Made by a program: the position numbers and the translations under genes. Below the pieces are notes generated by a model. The model saw only the letters and a program-made list of their open reading frames with translations, was not told the origin of the DNA and did not search any database. From Arbacia lixula (taxonomy: Eukaryota; Echinodermata; Echinoidea; Arbacioida; Arbaciidae), in the NCBI GenBank assembly GCA_963669155.1, contig OZ022576.1, forward strand, positions 31,065,835 to 31,129,834: 64,000 nt of DNA, in the 5' to 3' direction. Of the stretch, positions 25,795 to 38,430 are shown piece after piece (position 1 is the first letter of the stretch; each line of letters starts with the position of its first letter).

Positions 25795-25958
25795 AGGGTC
25801 CTGTTGCATAAAATTTACCATTAATGGTAACTCCCATGGTGACGGTGCCTACCATGGTAACATCGCTTGACAGCCAATCAAATTCAAGGTTGCCATAGAG
25901 GTTGCCATTGGTAGCATAGATTCCATCAATGGTATTAGTTTTATGCAACAGGGCCCCA
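25795..25958. mobile_element. MITE with GTCCTGTTGCATAAAA termini
   Basis: Left end GGGTCCTGTTGCATAAAA and right end TTTTATGCAACAGGGCCCC are inverted repeats enclosing ~130 bp rich in ACCATTAATGGTAAC / ACCATGGTAAC palindromic words. A 100-codon open frame through it on the minus strand is a by-product of the repeat. Confidence 0.85.
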
Positions 25959-28900
25959 TTCCTATCTTCAACCCTGGACCTAACTCAACCTAACCCTATA
26001 ACTAAAAAAAACAATGGGGAGCAAATGTCACCAGGGCATATGTTGGATTAACAGTTTTTAATCTCAGTCAATAAGAATTAAAATCAAATAGTGTATAAGG
26101 CTTTGAAGGGAATATAAACACTGGGTCCAATTTCATCGACAGATAGCTGCAATAATGGTCTTTTAAGACTGTATTATCATATTGTCAATGAGTTATTGTG
26201 AATAAGAGGAACATGCATTTGACCTCATACAAATCTTTTGCCTTATTGAAGTTCTGATACACTAAAAGTATGAATCATGACCACATGTAAAATCAAATGG
26301 CTGCAATCAAAGACTACCGGTTGCTTTCCTGCAGAGAGCATGTACATGTATGTACATTGTATGACTTGTTTGTGTTCACCTTGCTAGTCTCAATGTAGAC
26401 TTGTCATGAATTGTGGACCAGAAATGTGGCAATTAATGGTGGAATGTTTGTTTGTTTTTACTGTGGAAGTGGGCAAGAGGGATGCTAATTTTTGTGAATA
26501 TGTCAAACTTTTGCTTAAGAAAGGTTCTTTTTCTTCTTGGCAATTCCTCACAGTGAAGTGAAGTTTCAAGCTTGTATGTATGTACAACTCATTCCTCCCT
26601 ATCCTCTAAAAGAATGCAATGCAAGCTTGATGTGATGCATTCTAAAATATTGACCATGTGAGTCTTGTCAGTGTAATAAGATTACACTGTATCTGATGAA
26701 GATGTGTTTTTAGAATGAACACATGAGTAAAATCCATTTCTTATGTAGTACATGTGTATAATACAGCCATTTACAAAAGGTCGTCGCAAAGGTCATCCAC
26801 CTAATGTAGATCTAACAGTGACTATAAAAGAACTCCTTGAAAATCATAAGATGTAAAATATTTGGGTGCACATAGTATTAACATAATTTCCAAATTGATT
26901 AAGTTTTGTATTGTATCAACCTTGGTAGTCGAGTTTGTGTATTACTGTACACATTTACTATTAAAAGATCACTGATAATACATGTAATTGTTATTTTGTT
27001 GTTTACTTTGTGTATAATGTTCATCTATAATGTACAAATACTGGAACAACAGGAAATAAGAGCAGGACACAAATATAAAATTACATTTTCCATTTAATAT
27101 TTACAGATTATACATTTGCTTCTATAGCAACATTAATATCAACTCCATGATTTGTCAAAATATACAAAATATAGTCTCACAATGTATCATTTTAAAGCCC
27201 ATTAAAAATATGTTTTATCATTCAGCCTTGATTAACATTACAAAATGAATATGTAATTTGACCTTTGATTGCTTCTACAACCTAATGATGTTCGGTTATG
27301 AAAATATCCTCATTTGCATAGATGTTTCAATACATATTTGGTTCAGCGTTATTAAAACATTCATGTGTCAGCTTGATGCAAGATCATATCAAAAGAAGTT
27401 GTTTTCCACCAGCAATAAATTCAGCATATGATGCATGATTTTTGTTGTGCATTCTCACTCAATGTCAGTTAACATGTATGAAATATCTTATTTTGTTGAT
27501 GAACTGCTAATTTTTAAAGGAATGTATATTTCTACAGAAGCAAAATGAAATCACTAAAAGTGCAGCATACTTGACAACTCTACAAGAATGTCTGATTTTT
27601 TTTTCTAAAAAGCACAATGCACTAATAACGCAATCCCAAGTACAACAAAACTTTATATGGAGTAAAGGTCAATCTTTGAATGATACAATTGTTTTGATAT
27701 TCAAGGCTAATTTTGGAATGAAAATTGCCCCGCTCACACTAAAAAGCATGTCAAATGAAAAATGAAATGAAAGAACTTCTTTCTGTGCAGCATTTCCTCC
27801 TATAACAATACACCATTTAACTCACAATTCTCTTGACCACATATTGAGGAAAGTCATCTCTTAAAGCACAGCGCAGCGACATCTGGATATTTTTTGGCAA
27901 TCGTATCCGCTTTTGGTCTCGTCAGTATACTAGTGTGTGAAACCTAAAGCAGCCGTGACTGCAAAGAAAATATGGCTGCGCAGTGCATCATGGGCTGACT
28001 CCGCCATATGTGCAGTACAGAGATTTCTGTCATAATTAGTATATACCGGAACAACCTGATCGTCTGGGCACATACACCCAACTATGAAATCATATACAAT
28101 TACAAATGTGCCTTATAAATATCTTCATTTATATCAAACACAGAATTATACAAACATTACTTTTTCAGACTTTCAATTTGTGCCTTCAAATTTGTGATGT
28201 TGTGTTTATTACTTATGGTCGTATACTTCATCTGTGAAAACCCTATCAGCTGTTTGGTTGATGGTGATGCTCATGACGTGTTTTAACGATCCAACTTAAA
28301 GCAATCTATAAAACATTAAAAAGTAAAATAGATTGGTCTTCAGTAGTTTTTCTTGCATAAATTATTGGGGACTGCTTGTGCATTCAATTTTGAATGGGGG
28401 TTGCATGTTAGACTCGTTTTTGTAAAAAAACATCATGACCACCATTTTCGTGGTGTCGCAATGCTCTTTATATGCATACCTAGTGCAGTGTACATGTATG
28501 CAAAAGTGTGTGGGACATTAAAAAACAATGCTGTTTTGAAAAGAAGGCGAGAGTTTTAATCTGGTGAAAAAAATCATAATTAATGGTTCACTGGCTCAAA
28601 ATTTGTTAGAAAAATGTTCAAACTTATCCCTGGCCTTATACTCATCTACAGGTATATGTCAACATATGAACAAATATCTAGTACCGGTAGTTTATACTTA
28701 ACTGCTTACACACAGCGTGCATTTCCACAGCAAACATACATGTATATATATTTGGCACTTTCCTTAATTTCAAGATTTCTGCTTCAATCTTGCTTTTTCC
28801 AATTCATTTTGATTTCTTTTAACGCTGGCAAACAACATTGCATGATTGTGAAAACACTACACAAACATCTCTTACCAATATATCATGAGCATAAACCCTA

Positions 28901-30338
28901 CAGTCCTGTGCATGATCATTTGATAAAAACATCTTTAAAAATATGTTGCATATTAATGACAAAGTAAGAGCAAAATCAATGATCATGCACTCATATGTGT
29001 AGTCCAGTATCAAATATGCAAGTTCTTTGTTAGTATTACTAAGTGCAATTGTTAACATTGTGCACATTATTTGTCTACTTTAAAATAAATGAACTAATTT
29101 AAACATTTTGTGCAAATGAGACATACAGCACAGTACCTCCATTTACATGGTGAACATGAATGAGTGACATTGCTCAAGAAGTACATACATGTACATGTAT
29201 AAGAACAGACAATTCTGTGAACATTTGCATGTATAATTATCTAGACAATATTTTTTATATATGCACGTATAAATATCATAAGAAAATAGGGAATCAAAAT
29301 ATCAACATGTTGTGTAGAGGATTTATGCACAGTACATAGCTTTACCATTTTAAAACTTTAAAAGTATAATTTTGATCTGAACTCAAAAGCAGGAAGCATT
29401 TTTGGTCAACTGTGGACGGAATAGTAGTGAAGTAGTGGACACCACACCACGACATAAGCTAACTGACCCTTTGGGTTGTATGACCCAAACAAATAGAATT
29501 TTGATCTGAATGAAAAAGCAGGAAGCATTTTGGGTAAATTGTGGATGGAATACCAGTGGAGTAGTGGACACCATACCACAACATAAAACTAAAAAAAAAA
29601 CATCTCAGAACAAAGAAAAGTCAAACCTATTGTAAGCTTTGAGCAAGAAATACTGTTAGAGCTTGCACTGAGACTTTGCTCAGTACTCTATACCTTACCT
29701 TCTCCTTTCTTACATATGCTGCTCTTTGCAAAAGCTTTTTGAATAAGAATTTACCAGATATTCCTCCTCATGCAAGATCTCACACACTTTCCTGTGAAGC
29801 ATCATTCCTTCCGTGCACCCAAACCTTTGCACTTCAACTTTTCACCACAATAAAAATTGAATCCAAATCTCAAAGCATTCTTCTAATTATGAACTAATCA
29901 GGATGTATGTAGATATAGACATACTTTGTACATGTGCAAGCACTACACAAGCACTTCACCACAATTACTCAGCAATGCTCATACCAGTACTGCATACACA
30001 CATCAGACTCCCAAAAACAAATTAACACAAAACCATTCTGTTTCACTTTTGAATACTTATCTTTGTTCATCTTAAATATGCTGAAAACAAGTTTAACATA
30101 GAAGTTACACAAGAAAAAAACACATGGGTATACCTTCAACCAAGCACGGCTCACTCACAGGACACAAGAACATGAACAAGAACATGATATTGCAACTCTT
30201 CAAGGACAACACTGATGATTAATCATGAACACCTAACTGCAAATGTATGACTGGCGCGACAAGTACTGCACATACAAAAAGCGACATAAATATGTGGCCC
30301 AAGCAGCTGTAGGCTCATGGGACAGAGGGTTTGTTTCT
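25959..30338. other. Gene-free interval and 3' flank of the minus-strand gene
   Basis: AT-rich DNA with a two-copy tandem repeat at 29372-29580. Around 27860-28030 there is a GC-richer patch (TATGGCTGCGCAGTGCATCA) that could be promoter-like, but no transcript can be inferred. Confidence 0.45.
29372..29580 (+). repeat. Two-copy ~125-bp tandem repeat
   Basis: ATTTTGATCTGAACTCAAAA followed by GCAGGAAGCATTTTTGG and GTAGTGGACACCACACCACG recurs at 29495 as ATTTTGATCTGAATGAAAAA, GCAGGAAGCATTTTGGG and GTAGTGGACACCATACCACA. The copies are moderately diverged. Confidence 0.8.
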
Positions 30339-33300
30339 TCATCGCAGCGACTGGCTCCAGTTGATGGGGTTGTAGCGGAGCAGCTCCTGCTCCATCCTGT
30401 TGGAGCGGTCCCTGTCCTGCCGGTTGTCCTGCCATCTTTGTTCCATAAGCTGGAGCAACGGGATGGGGAAGAGCAAAGACAAATATTAATTCTTGGGTCA
30501 CTGTCAAACAAGCCATCAAATGAACATTAATTCACACAAGTCATCAATTTCTGAAGATTAATAACTTTTTTGATTTCAGGCAAGGCCATGTCGAACACAG
30601 ATTATGATCATTGTAATTTATTGCAACTTAAACTGCATTACGGTACATGAATAACCCATCTGTTTTTAGCAATTACAAAGTTAGAATCAGTTGTAAAGAA
30701 TAATTAATGCAGAGTGTTGTACCACATGACCTAAATATATTAACTACCCAATAAGTGCACATTGTACATGTACATTGTACATTGTACATGTCTCCTCGAT
30801 ATAAAAAAAAATTGAGACAGACATACATACACTCCAGCTCAAAGGAATTAGCATAGAGAAAGGGAAAGGGAGAAGGGGAAGGAGCCGCAGCTTCAAACCA
30901 CGGTATAGTTTGTCCAGTTCAGCATGAAACACGATGCTTCAGCATGAAACACAATGTTTTAGCCTAAAAAGCATCGTGTTTCATGCTGAACTGGACAAAA
31001 TATACTGTGGTTTAAAACTGCGGCTCCTTCCCCTTCTTCCCTTTTCCTTTTTCCTGGAGTGTACATGTAGTGCTGTAACAGCTTTAGAGCTACATGTAGT
31101 AGAAACACCCACTCCCCTTTCCAATCAACTCAACCCCTCCAGATCATATACCTACGATGGAATGACGAGCCTATCCAAGAATTATTGGAGAATTTGACAG
31201 CTGACTCATTCAATAAATTATCACACCCTAATACCAGTGCACATTCATAAACATTTGAAACATCATCACTCAATCAATTGGCAACATTGCCTTCTTTTTT
31301 TTTTCAAATACAAAACCAGTCATAGATAATTGCAAAGAAATACAGTTTACACAACTCTATCCAATCTGCAAAATAGAGCCAACTAGAAAGTACATGTAGG
31401 AAACTGTTGCTTAATTCAATGAGATATGTTGTCAAGTTGAGAATGTTAACAGTTTGGCATTTTTCATTTCACATCTGATTATAATCAAACAAATATATGG
31501 TGGCATGCCACTCCCCAGGACAGGTTTCAGAATGGTAACCCAAAAGATTTGATGGCACTGGCAACAGTTTGTATGTGATATTTTTGTGCCAAAAGAGTTT
31601 GTACATGCTGTTCGTACCACATTAAAATTCACACTGGGTAGAGCTCTGCAATACAGTCATATTTTAGCACACCTACCAGGTACATAGAGTGTAGTTGCCA
31701 AAAATGCATACCGGTACATACACTACAGCTCAAAGGAATTGGCATAGGGAAAGGGAAGAAAGGGAATGAGCTGCAGTTTTAAACCGTGGTATATTTTGTC
31801 CAGTTCAGCATGAAACATGATGCATTTTAGGCTAAAGCATTGTGTTTCATGCTGAACTGGACTAACGCATCATGTTTCATGCTGAACTGGACAAAATATA
31901 CTGCGCAGTTTAAAACTGCAGCTCCTTTCCTTTCTTCGCTTTCCCTTTCCCTATGCCAATTCCTTTGATCTGTAGTGTACATGTGTACAGTACATGTAGC
32001 TCAATGCACTTTAGTGATTTGCTACATTTGTAAACTTATAGTGTTTCATGAATATTTATGTTTGTGATTGGCATGTACATTCTTTCAGGTTAAATGTGAT
32101 ATAGTTGAGCTCTACAACAAATTAAAAAGTGTTAGTAGATACAAAGTATCACCTACACCTTACATTTTCAAAATACATGTGTCCTCATCATCATTACCCC
32201 AGGACAACTACATTGTGTTATACGGACACACATAATGTAAGTTGCAACGTTTTTCTAGTGGCTACTGAAAAAATATCCTTGGCATGTATTTTGTAATCAG
32301 AGCTCTTGATAAGCCAGTTGCGTTCTGCAAACATTCTCAGCAATCTTATCTCCTGATTAAATACTTAGTACACAAAAGAATACATGAACACATCGCTATG
32401 TCTGATAGCATAATTTGGATACAGAAGTAGAGCATTAAACTCTGCTTGCACGTTCACACAATTCACACATATGACTTGAATTGTTGAATTGAATTAGCAA
32501 TATTTGTTCTTTCATTCAACTAGAAAAGTAGTGTTGTCTCCAGGTGATTCATACAACCAGCATTTTCAGAACAATAAGCCATCATTTGTGAGATTTGTAA
32601 ACCATGCAAGTAAGCATGGAAACTCTTCATAAACACAAGAAACTATATCTGTTTTACCCTTTTGGTCTTATCTCTGAACTTATATGTCCATGGATTGACT
32701 TATTAATCACATCGTGTGTTAACAATTTCCCCTCATATCTGAAGTCTTCTTTATCACAACAAGTCTTACCTTCTTGTCCTTATCTCTGAAATTATGTACT
32801 TGTTCATATTGACTTCTTTATTGCAACTAATCTCAACCTTTTGTTCTCATATCTGAAAGTTATAGATCAACCTTTTTTTTTATCACAGTCTTACCTTCAT
32901 GTCCTCTATCTCTGAAGTTACAGAGCCGGAATGTTTAAGGTGAAGATTACCTTCTTTATTGCAACAAGTTTTAACTTTTGTTCTCATCTCTGAAATTCAA
33001 GATCGACTTCTGAATCGCAATTACAGTCTCTGAATTAACCTTATTCAAAACAAATCTAAAGCAGCATCTTATATCTAAATATCACTGACGCACACCTATA
33101 TATTCATTCTGTGTTATGCAAGCATATCTCGTATTCAAACTCATATTCTGTCAGTTTGTCATTTTACATGTTTTTTGTTTTTCTTGTTGTTGTTTCTTCT
33201 TGTGTGTGTATAGGTAAAATCTGGTAACAATGTTCTTGGAACTGCGCCTCCACAAGGCCATTTGGCTTTATTTGTAGTTTCCTATATTCATTTTGACTTA

Positions 33301-36300
33301 TACCGTGTATACCTTGAATTATAATTTGTATATATATGTATTGTTTTTAATTGAAATGAAAATGAATGAATAAATGAACAGTGGTCTTACCCTTTTGTTC
33401 TCATCTCTGAACTTATGTAAGTAGGTAGACTTCTTTATGGAGGCCTCCTTGTCAGTGTCCAGACACTTCTTATCGTACGCCACCGCAGTCGTGCTCTCGC
33501 CAACCCGATCAAGGAGCTGCTTCTTTCGGAGAAGATCTTTCTCTGACATCTGGTCCTTCAGCGAAGATCGAATGTGTTTCCTGGGGAAGAAAGATGAAAA
33601 ATGGTACTTAACTCTGTATGCGCCAGTGAGACATTTTTGTACTGGGAATATACAGAGTACACCATTCCCTTATAATCAGATTTAAGATTTAAATGTTTAA
33701 ATATTCTAACAATTATACATGTAGCATTAATCTAATTTCTAGTGAGTAACTGCAGCAGCAACCAGGTCGTCCTGCCCCCCCCCCCCCCCTCTCGAATATA
33801 ACAACAAAACAAAAACAAACAATAAGAAAACACACTTAACATCTCAACTTGACACAACAGCATAATGAGAACAAATCTACAGTCAGGTAAACATAGAGAA
33901 AGATGCCAAATCAACTACATGTACCAGTGAATGTAGTATTCCTTTCAGATTTCTATCTCACTCTTTTCCATTCCCTCTCATCCACCCCCTCCCCCCACAC
34001 TTCATATTTGTCTTTTTCTCTCTCTCTCTTCTTTCCCCTCACCCTCCCTCCCTTCTAACATTTGCGTGTGGTATTACTGAACAAACATTTTCCTCCCCCA
34101 TCTCCTGTTTTGAGAGTAAATCTGGAGACAATGAGACAAACAAACACTAGCAGGCCGATTCCGCAAATAGAACAAGGGGTTTGTGGGCAAACAGAGATAT
34201 CAGTAGCACTAAAGCACTTGGTATTTGATGTAAGATGTGAAGTTGTGAGCTCTATGTGAGCAGAATCACTACACATGTAGAAGTATGTACTGATGTGTTC
34301 TTTGTAGAAAGACAATTCATGACAGTCATGAGAGAGACCCAGAAACGGAGGAGAAAGAATGTGATGGGAAATATGAGAGATATAAGGGGGAAATACAGTA
34401 ATGATGTAAGTTGTTTTGGATGGATGTAATTGATGCCAGTTAATTCACATCTCAAATGTCAAGTGTCACTTGCATAATAGCAGTGTATGTTTTCTAGTGT
34501 TGATGAATGTTACGTAATATCTCTCAGAAAAAGAATGTGCTGCACCTACCTGTAATCTTCCTGCTCCATCTTTGTGCCATAAATCGGTTTCATCCACATT
34601 CTGTGAAATTTGTGATATTGTTCTCTTTTCATATGCAGCGACCGCATGTCATTCTGATAGTGTGGGTTAGTGGTCTCTAGGCTCACAGTCCGACTGTACT
34701 TCGGAGGGTGCAGGGGCTCAAGACGGGGTAGAGACCTGCCTACTCCGCTGGCTGTGTGGGGGGCGGGCTTGGCATCACAATGGTGGGTAGCGGAACCACC
34801 CCAGCTAGCGAACTCCCGGTAACCGATGGAAGAGAAGGCTTTGCGGTCGGGTTCTCCGGTGCTGTAGGTGGGACCTGGGTAGAGGACCGTGGTAATGCTG
34901 GTCTCAGGAGGGGCGAGTCGTGGGAGGGTCGTCATCCTAGTTCCTGGCTTGACTCCTTGATCAGGCATGTCAGACTATATAAAGCGAGATGCAAAGGGAG
35001 GAACAAAGTGAGGAACATACATGGAGATAAAAGTTCCTTCTTTTTTCATTCAAAGATATTAAAGGAGAGACCTCCAAACATAACGATCTTTACGTATATA
35101 CAAAGGCTTCAGACATTCAGCTTAAGAGGGCTACTGAAACAATCAAATCATCAAAATCAAAAGTAAAGGTGTGATCAAGAATATAATCTACTGTACTAGA
35201 TCATAGTTACCCTACAGCTCTTTTTGTGAGAATGTACAATAAGTTCCACTGTTCCAATCATGCCACATGGCGAATCCCTTAGTCATACATATATGTACTA
35301 AATGAGATCTTATTCCAAATAAGTGTGTTACTTCAATAAGTGCATTTTTTCCAATCGTAGATGAAATTCATTATATTAAAATTCATATATTAAACATATT
35401 AAACATTGTGTTGCTTGAAGTTCTTTTTTTCCACTTCAAATCTAGTTCAAGTTGTGTTGCTTTTAGTCTGTGTTGCATTGGCTTTGGAGGTGCTGGTGTG
35501 TACAGCAGCACACACATTTTACATGCTAATTAAGGCTAGACAACATCACAATGCTCATGAGTGAAAAGTTACAAGAATAATAGAAATTACATCCAAAACA
35601 TACATGTTCAAATTTAGCATGAAATTGAATAAACCAGTCAAATATTGTTGTATTCTAACATAGGAAATCATGAAATGTTAATGTCTGAATATTTGTTTGG
35701 TCGCTAAGTGTTTCTTCTGGACTATAAGTAACTTTTTAGAACTTAGTTTAGATCTTAATACATCAGCATAGATATTCTAATAACAATTTTAAAGTTAAAT
35801 ATTTTAATCAACTTTTTTTTTTCACTATAAGTTGTAATAAAGTTTCCTACTGTCACGGTTAGACCAACAGCGTGCAGTAATTACATGTACAATGTAAACT
35901 CAAGTCTACTTATAGGCAGGAATAACAGTCTTATTCTGGGCATTCTCTAATCAAAATTACATTTTCAAACATGGCGTTCAGAGGAGCCAGATGCAATCTC
36001 TGCAGATTCAATGACTTACTTACACGGACGGAATTTTTTGGTTTACTGTTCGATAGTGCATTTATCTCCAAATGATTTCATCATATTTTTTATACTCTGG
36101 ACAAGTATAATCAACATGTGGAATTAAATAATTTATACAGGAAAGTCTGACATGTAACATTCTATTTCATGAAATTGTTTGTGAACTTCTGACTTATATT
36201 TCAATAATGTACAAAATTCTGCCTGTCAATGCATTCTGATTGTGACACACGTTCGTCCGACGACTGTTGGCAAATAACTTCCAATATTTAACGTTGTTAT

Positions 36301-36429
36301 ATGGGAACAGGCAGTGAGAAATAAACTTACCAAGGCTGCTCGTACTTTTAGTTCATTCTGACATTCTTTTAAACAATCATCCGCTTGAAATAAGTATCCG
36401 TTTCTGTCACTTTCAAAACTTGTCTTCAC
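30339..36429 (-). CDS. Unrecognised 274-aa basic protein, 4 exons
   Basis: Minus-strand exons 36429-36331, 34974-34550, 33580-33391 and 30449-30339 join in phase (825 nt) through GTAAGT/ATATAG, GTAGGT/CCCCAG and GTAAGA/CTCCAG sites. The start MKTSFESDRNGYLFQADD is the first ATG of exon 1. Exon 2 gives a Pro/Thr-rich stretch (PGTRMTTLPRLAPPETSI) and then HPPKYSRTVSLETTNPHYQ and REQYHKFHRMWMKPIYGTKM. Exons 3 and 4 are highly charged and helix-prone (MSEKDLLRKKQLLDRVGEST, KFRDENKR, MEQRWQDNRQDRDRSNRMEQ), ending NPINWSQSLR. There is no signal peptide or membrane segment. The style (short basic protein with Tyr/Trp/Pro-rich segments and short helices) resembles ciliary microtubule inner proteins, but I do not recognise the family. 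That reading is a weak inference. Confidence 0.75.
30829..31064. mobile_element. Foldback element, copy 3
   Basis: Same arms as the copies at 5601 and 6431, here starting TACACTCCAGCTCAAAGG and ending CCTGGAGTGTACATG. Near the centre the segment TTCAGCATGAAACAC occurs twice on the left, so the loop has gained a partial duplication. It lies in the last intron of the minus-strand gene. Confidence 0.85.
31721..31978. mobile_element. Foldback element, copy 4
   Basis: Starts CACTACAGCTCAAAGGAATT and ends TTGATCTGTAGTGTAC. The right arm carries the unit TTTCATGCTGAACTGGAC twice (about 31843-31861 and 31875-31892), giving a branched rather than simple hairpin. Same intron as copy 3, about 650 bp away. 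Confidence 0.85.
32645..33035 (-). repeat. Degenerate ~65-bp minisatellite built on an exon end and splice donor
   Basis: About six units, each matching the 3' end of exon 3 of the minus-strand gene plus its donor. The genuine site reads, on plus, GTCTTACCCTTTTGTTCTCA, TCTCTGAACTTATGTAAG and GACTTCTTTATGG. Units near 32650, 32763, 32835, 32889 and 32970 repeat TCTTACCTTCTTGTCCTTAT, CTCTGAAATTATG and GACTTCTTTATTGC in diverged form. Several still contain donor-like GTAAGAC on the minus strand. No matching acceptors were found, so these are probably not exons. Confidence 0.65.
35914..36044 (+). mobile_element. Short dispersed element, near full-length copy
   Basis: AGGCAGGAATAACAGTCTTA, GGGCATTCTCTAATCAAAAT, GATGCAATCTCTGCAGATTC and GAATTTTTTGGTTTA follow the same order as the insertion at 11641-11788. 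Lies in intron 1 of the minus-strand gene. Target duplications were not clear here. Confidence 0.65.
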
Positions 36430-36720
36430 TCCGTCAGGCCGCCGTTGCTTTATTTACTGCTGTTTATGTGTTGTGCGTGGAATATTTCCATGTGCGGTTT
36501 ATCTGTGTGTATGCTATCGCTAGCTACCGGGCTGGGACCGGGGAGACAACAAGGGACGGTCCGGTAGCTACTCAACCAGCGTGAGATTGTTTATCCCATA
36601 ACGTCACGTGACTCCCAGTCGCTAAGACGACAAAGCCACTCCGAAGTCACGCAAGACGGGTTTTCACTCACGGAGCGTGCAATGAATAGGGCACTCCCGG
36701 GTATTGGGTCTTGCATGAAC
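36430..36720 (-). promoter_or_regulatory. Probable promoter of the 274-aa protein gene
   Basis: Directly upstream (minus-strand sense) of the exon-1 ATG the sequence becomes GC- and CpG-richer. It holds a perfect palindrome GTCACGTGAC (36604-36613), a strong E-box of the USF/MITF/TFEB type. No TATA box is evident. Confidence 0.45.
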
Positions 36721-38281
36721 CATTCTCACTTCTTTAAAATATCTTATTAATGTTAGAATGGAATTTCTAGTCATCGTGGTTTCGTTGCGCTGAAAGCAAT
36801 ATAAGTCTGCTGACGTCATTAGGATATGCGGAAATTAATATGATGCTATTTTACTTGAACCATAATAGGCCTAGGTCTAAACCGTGAAAATAACCATTTT
36901 GACAAGTGGGCGTGGGATTGGCCTGATCACACCCGACATAGGCCTAATCTGTAAATTAAAAAGAAATGCATACTCATGAAAAGTATACTTTTTGCGGGAG
37001 AGATTTAATAATGAGACAGTAGGACCTACCGTGATTTATTTCATAGATGGTGGCACTGTCATGTTTGCGTGTATGAAAATAGTAACGCACAAAAATGAAT
37101 GAGGAAGCCCCTCATTCCGCCCACTGGCAGTGACTGTATCCAAACTATTTGGGGAGAGTCCACTCCGAAGTTAAGTTGTTTTTTACTGAACTTGAACGAA
37201 ACATATTAGTGAAGATTTGACGAAATCCGTCTAAGAATAAGAAAGCACTGATTTTGTTAGTTTATAGATTTTGTGACTTCACGTGCAAGTTGCATGCTCT
37301 CTCGTTATGCTATGTACAATTTTTCCAATGAATCCCACTTTTGCTGTGTGTTTTTTTTTTCATGATGGAATAAATGTGTTTCGCAGAGGTATACTTGTGT
37401 AAAAGGATGTGTATAATGATATATCAAATGCACTATATCACCTTTTGACAATATCAGCATTTTCAAAGAAATGAGTGCACAACACATTTTTTTTATCGGA
37501 GAGCATCTCACCGTATTAATGCAGATGGAGCCTGAACGTTCACGAAAGGCCTGTATTCATACTACACACTATTCTATTTTGGCATACACCCAATAATCAT
37601 GATTGCTCGACTGCTCAATCGTGTATAGAAAGCCTCGATGTCAGATATGATACAGATCGAAATTGCAAGCCAACATCAATTTACTAATTGCAATTCCCCA
37701 ATAAGATTTCTTAGGCGACAACGCGTAATGAGTAATACGGTTATTAATTTTGCTTTTGTTGAGAAAAGTGTTTCGCGGTTTTTCGTAGGCCTATTTCGTG
37801 TTGTCGACAGTAGGCCTATACGGTGTACCGACATAGTTCGATACAATAGCGGCTCTTGGTCGATTAACTCTTCATTTGCCAAGTATATAAATGTTTCACC
37901 AAAAATGCACACAAAACCCATAGAGCAGCATTTTGTCTGGCACAAAGATTTAACACGTTATTGATGACTGCATTGTACATTATACGCTTCTCTTCGTCCG
38001 CCTAACTGGTATATCATTATTGTGTAATAAGACATTACAAGGTTTTTGTTGTTTCACCCTAAAATTCGAAGAAAGTCCAATAGTGGGTTTGGCTTATAAA
38101 CTTAAAGGACATTCACAAGGAATACACGGACCTTCGCTCAGTCATGATAAAAAACATGGTTGCTGGAACGTATACAGATAAATGTAAGCTTATTTGTTAC
38201 ATTATACTGAAGGCTGCTAGCAGAGACACAGGCTAGTATGTCCCTCAATGCGTCCATGTTTAATGTTAAAATGTTAAAAAT

Positions 38282-38430
38282 GTTTGATGGTGTGCGTGTG
38301 TTTATGTGTACATTGTGTGTGTTGGTGTTGGTTGTGTGTGTATGTATGTGTGTGTATGTGTATGTGTGTATATATTATGTGTGTGTGTGTTTGTGTGTTT
38401 GTGTGTGTGTGTGTGTTCTTTGCACTTGTG
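38282..38430 (+). repeat. TG/TATG microsatellite
   Basis: Imperfect GTGTGT/TATGTGTG tract. The open frame across it is a repeat artefact. Confidence 0.9.

Noticed and set aside
25646..25948. 100-codon minus-strand ORF
   Set aside because: It runs through the MITE with GTTGCATAAAA termini and is explained by that repeat.
37638..37964. 108-codon plus-strand ORF
   Set aside because: No coding features recognised and an equally long frame lies on the opposite strand.
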